5,837 bases of DNA from Nitrospirota bacterium (lineage in GTDB: Bacteria > Nitrospinota > Nitrospinia > Nitrospinales > VA-1): positions 1-5,837 of the forward strand of contig QJWD01000095.1 in the NCBI GenBank assembly GCA_003235465.1, written 5' to 3'. Shown here one piece after another: positions 5,297 through 5,837 of the stretch. The notes below the pieces were generated by a model. That model saw only the letters and a list, made by a program, of their open reading frames with translations. It was not told the origin of the DNA and did no database searches. The position numbers and the translations under genes were made by a program. Every line of letters begins with the position of its first letter. Position 1 is the first letter of the stretch.

Positions 5297-5837
5297 TCGC
5301 GCACCTCAAGGGCACGCTGGCCGCGAAATCGCCGGTGGAGGTGGTGGTGGATGTGTGCGGCGTGGGCTACCTGGCGCTGGTGCCGCTCTCCACCTATTAC
5401 GCCCTGCCGGAGGAAGGCCAGCCGGTGACGCTCAAAATTCATACCCACGTGCGCGAAGATGCGATTAAACTGTATGGGTTTCAGACCGCCGAGGAGCTTG
5501 TGATTTTCGAGAAGCTGATCGGCATCAGCAAGGTGGGGCCGAAGCTCGCCCTCGCCATCCTCTCCGGCATGCCGCCGGCGGAACTGGTGTCAGCGGTGAT
5601 GAACAACGACGTGGCCAGGCTGAGCGCCATCCCAGGGGTGGGCCGCAAAACCGCCGAGCGCCTCACCCTCGAGATGCGCGACAAGTTTCAGGACTTGGCG
5701 GGGGACGCCGCCCGCCCGGCTGGCGGCCCGAAACACGCCGTTCTCGACGACGCGCTTTCCGCCCTCGTCAACCTCGGCTACCGCCGGCCCGAGGCGGAAA
5801 AGGCGCTCAAGAAATTGTGGGACGAGGCGGCGGGAAA
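5293..5837 (+). CDS. ruvA: Holliday junction branch-migration protein RuvA, truncated by the window edge
   Basis: RuvA is the junction-binding subunit that clamps the four-way DNA and loads the RuvB ATPase. The visible 181 codons have no stop and run off the right edge; family members are about 190-210 residues, so only the last few tens are missing. Domain I (about 1-64) shows MIAHLKGTL, GVGYLALVP, the REDA motif (54-57) and LYGF (60-63). Domain II has two helix-hairpin-helix motifs, IGISKVGPKLALAIL (76-90) and LSAIPGVGRKTAERL (110-124), which contact the DNA backbone. After a Gly/Ala/Pro linker (about 136-147), domain III begins with DDALSALVNLGYRRPEAEKAL (152-172), the RuvB-interacting part. 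The start ATG overlaps the ruvC stop by 4 nt, with GGGG (5281-5284) 8 nt upstream as a weak ribosome site. No oddity is seen. Confidence 0.96.
   Translation, partial: MIAHLKGTLAAKSPVEVVVDVCGVGYLALVPLSTYYALPEEGQPVTLKIHTHVREDAIKLYGFQTAEELVIFEKLIGISKVGPKLALAILSGMPPAELVSAVMNNDVARLSAIPGVGRKTAERLTLEMRDKFQDLAGDAARPAGGPKHAVLDDALSALVNLGYRRPEAEKALKKLWDEAAG

Noticed and set aside
1..5837. CRISPR arrays, tRNA or rRNA genes, insertion sequences, toxin-antitoxin or defence loci
   Set aside because: I saw no regularly spaced repeats, tRNA-like folds, transposase motifs, terminal inverted repeats or defence-gene signatures. The NERD gene alone, with an altered active site, is not evidence of a defence system.

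Overview
The window is GC-rich bacterial chromosomal DNA with dense, mostly tightly packed genes. The yebC-ruvC-ruvA order, the sigma70-like promoter hexamers and the Shine-Dalgarno sites point to a Gram-negative, proteobacterium-like organism. The soluble fumarate reductase-type flavoprotein with its N-terminal extension resembles those I associate with deltaproteobacterial and related anaerobic or environmental lineages. The lineage cannot be fixed from this sequence alone.

Layout from left to right. Bases 1-156 (+) hold the last 51 codons of a protein with a proline/alanine-rich tail that starts outside the window. It runs head-on into a minus-strand gene (738-166) for a small membrane-anchored NERD-domain protein whose expected catalytic Glu appears to be Ser. 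Bases 739-1019 form a divergent promoter region with a good sigma70-type promoter on each strand and a structured leader. The + strand gene there (1020-1460) encodes a VOC/PhnB-like glyoxalase-fold protein. Its stop lies 6 nt from the stop of a minus-strand two-gene operon (3796-1467). That operon encodes a dicluster iron-sulfur subunit and a succinate dehydrogenase/fumarate reductase-type flavoprotein, overlapping by 4 nt. A second divergent promoter region (3797-3968) separates this operon from yebC (3969-4724), ruvC (4799-5296) and ruvA (5293 to the right edge, truncated).

How the genes work together. The flavoprotein and iron-sulfur protein should form one redox enzyme: electrons pass between a 2Fe-2S cluster, two probable 4Fe-4S clusters and a non-covalently bound FAD, with fumarate, succinate or a related dicarboxylate at the active site. 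No membrane anchor or CCG/heterodisulfide-type subunit is visible, so the electron partner is unknown. RuvC and RuvA belong to the Holliday-junction branch-migration and resolution machinery, and ruvB may lie past the right edge. YebC is a ribosome-associated translation factor that is commonly encoded beside ruv genes. The NERD and VOC genes have no evident functional tie to either operon.

Most of the window is ordinary housekeeping and metabolic sequence. The points worth a second look are the diverged NERD active site, the orphan soluble fumarate reductase-like pair, and several small leader or promoter structures: a 12-nt direct repeat, a hairpin abutting the yebC ribosome binding site, a GAAA-loop hairpin before ruvC, and a 13-nt sequence shared by two leaders. 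I saw no clear sign of a mobile element, CRISPR array, RNA gene or defence system.
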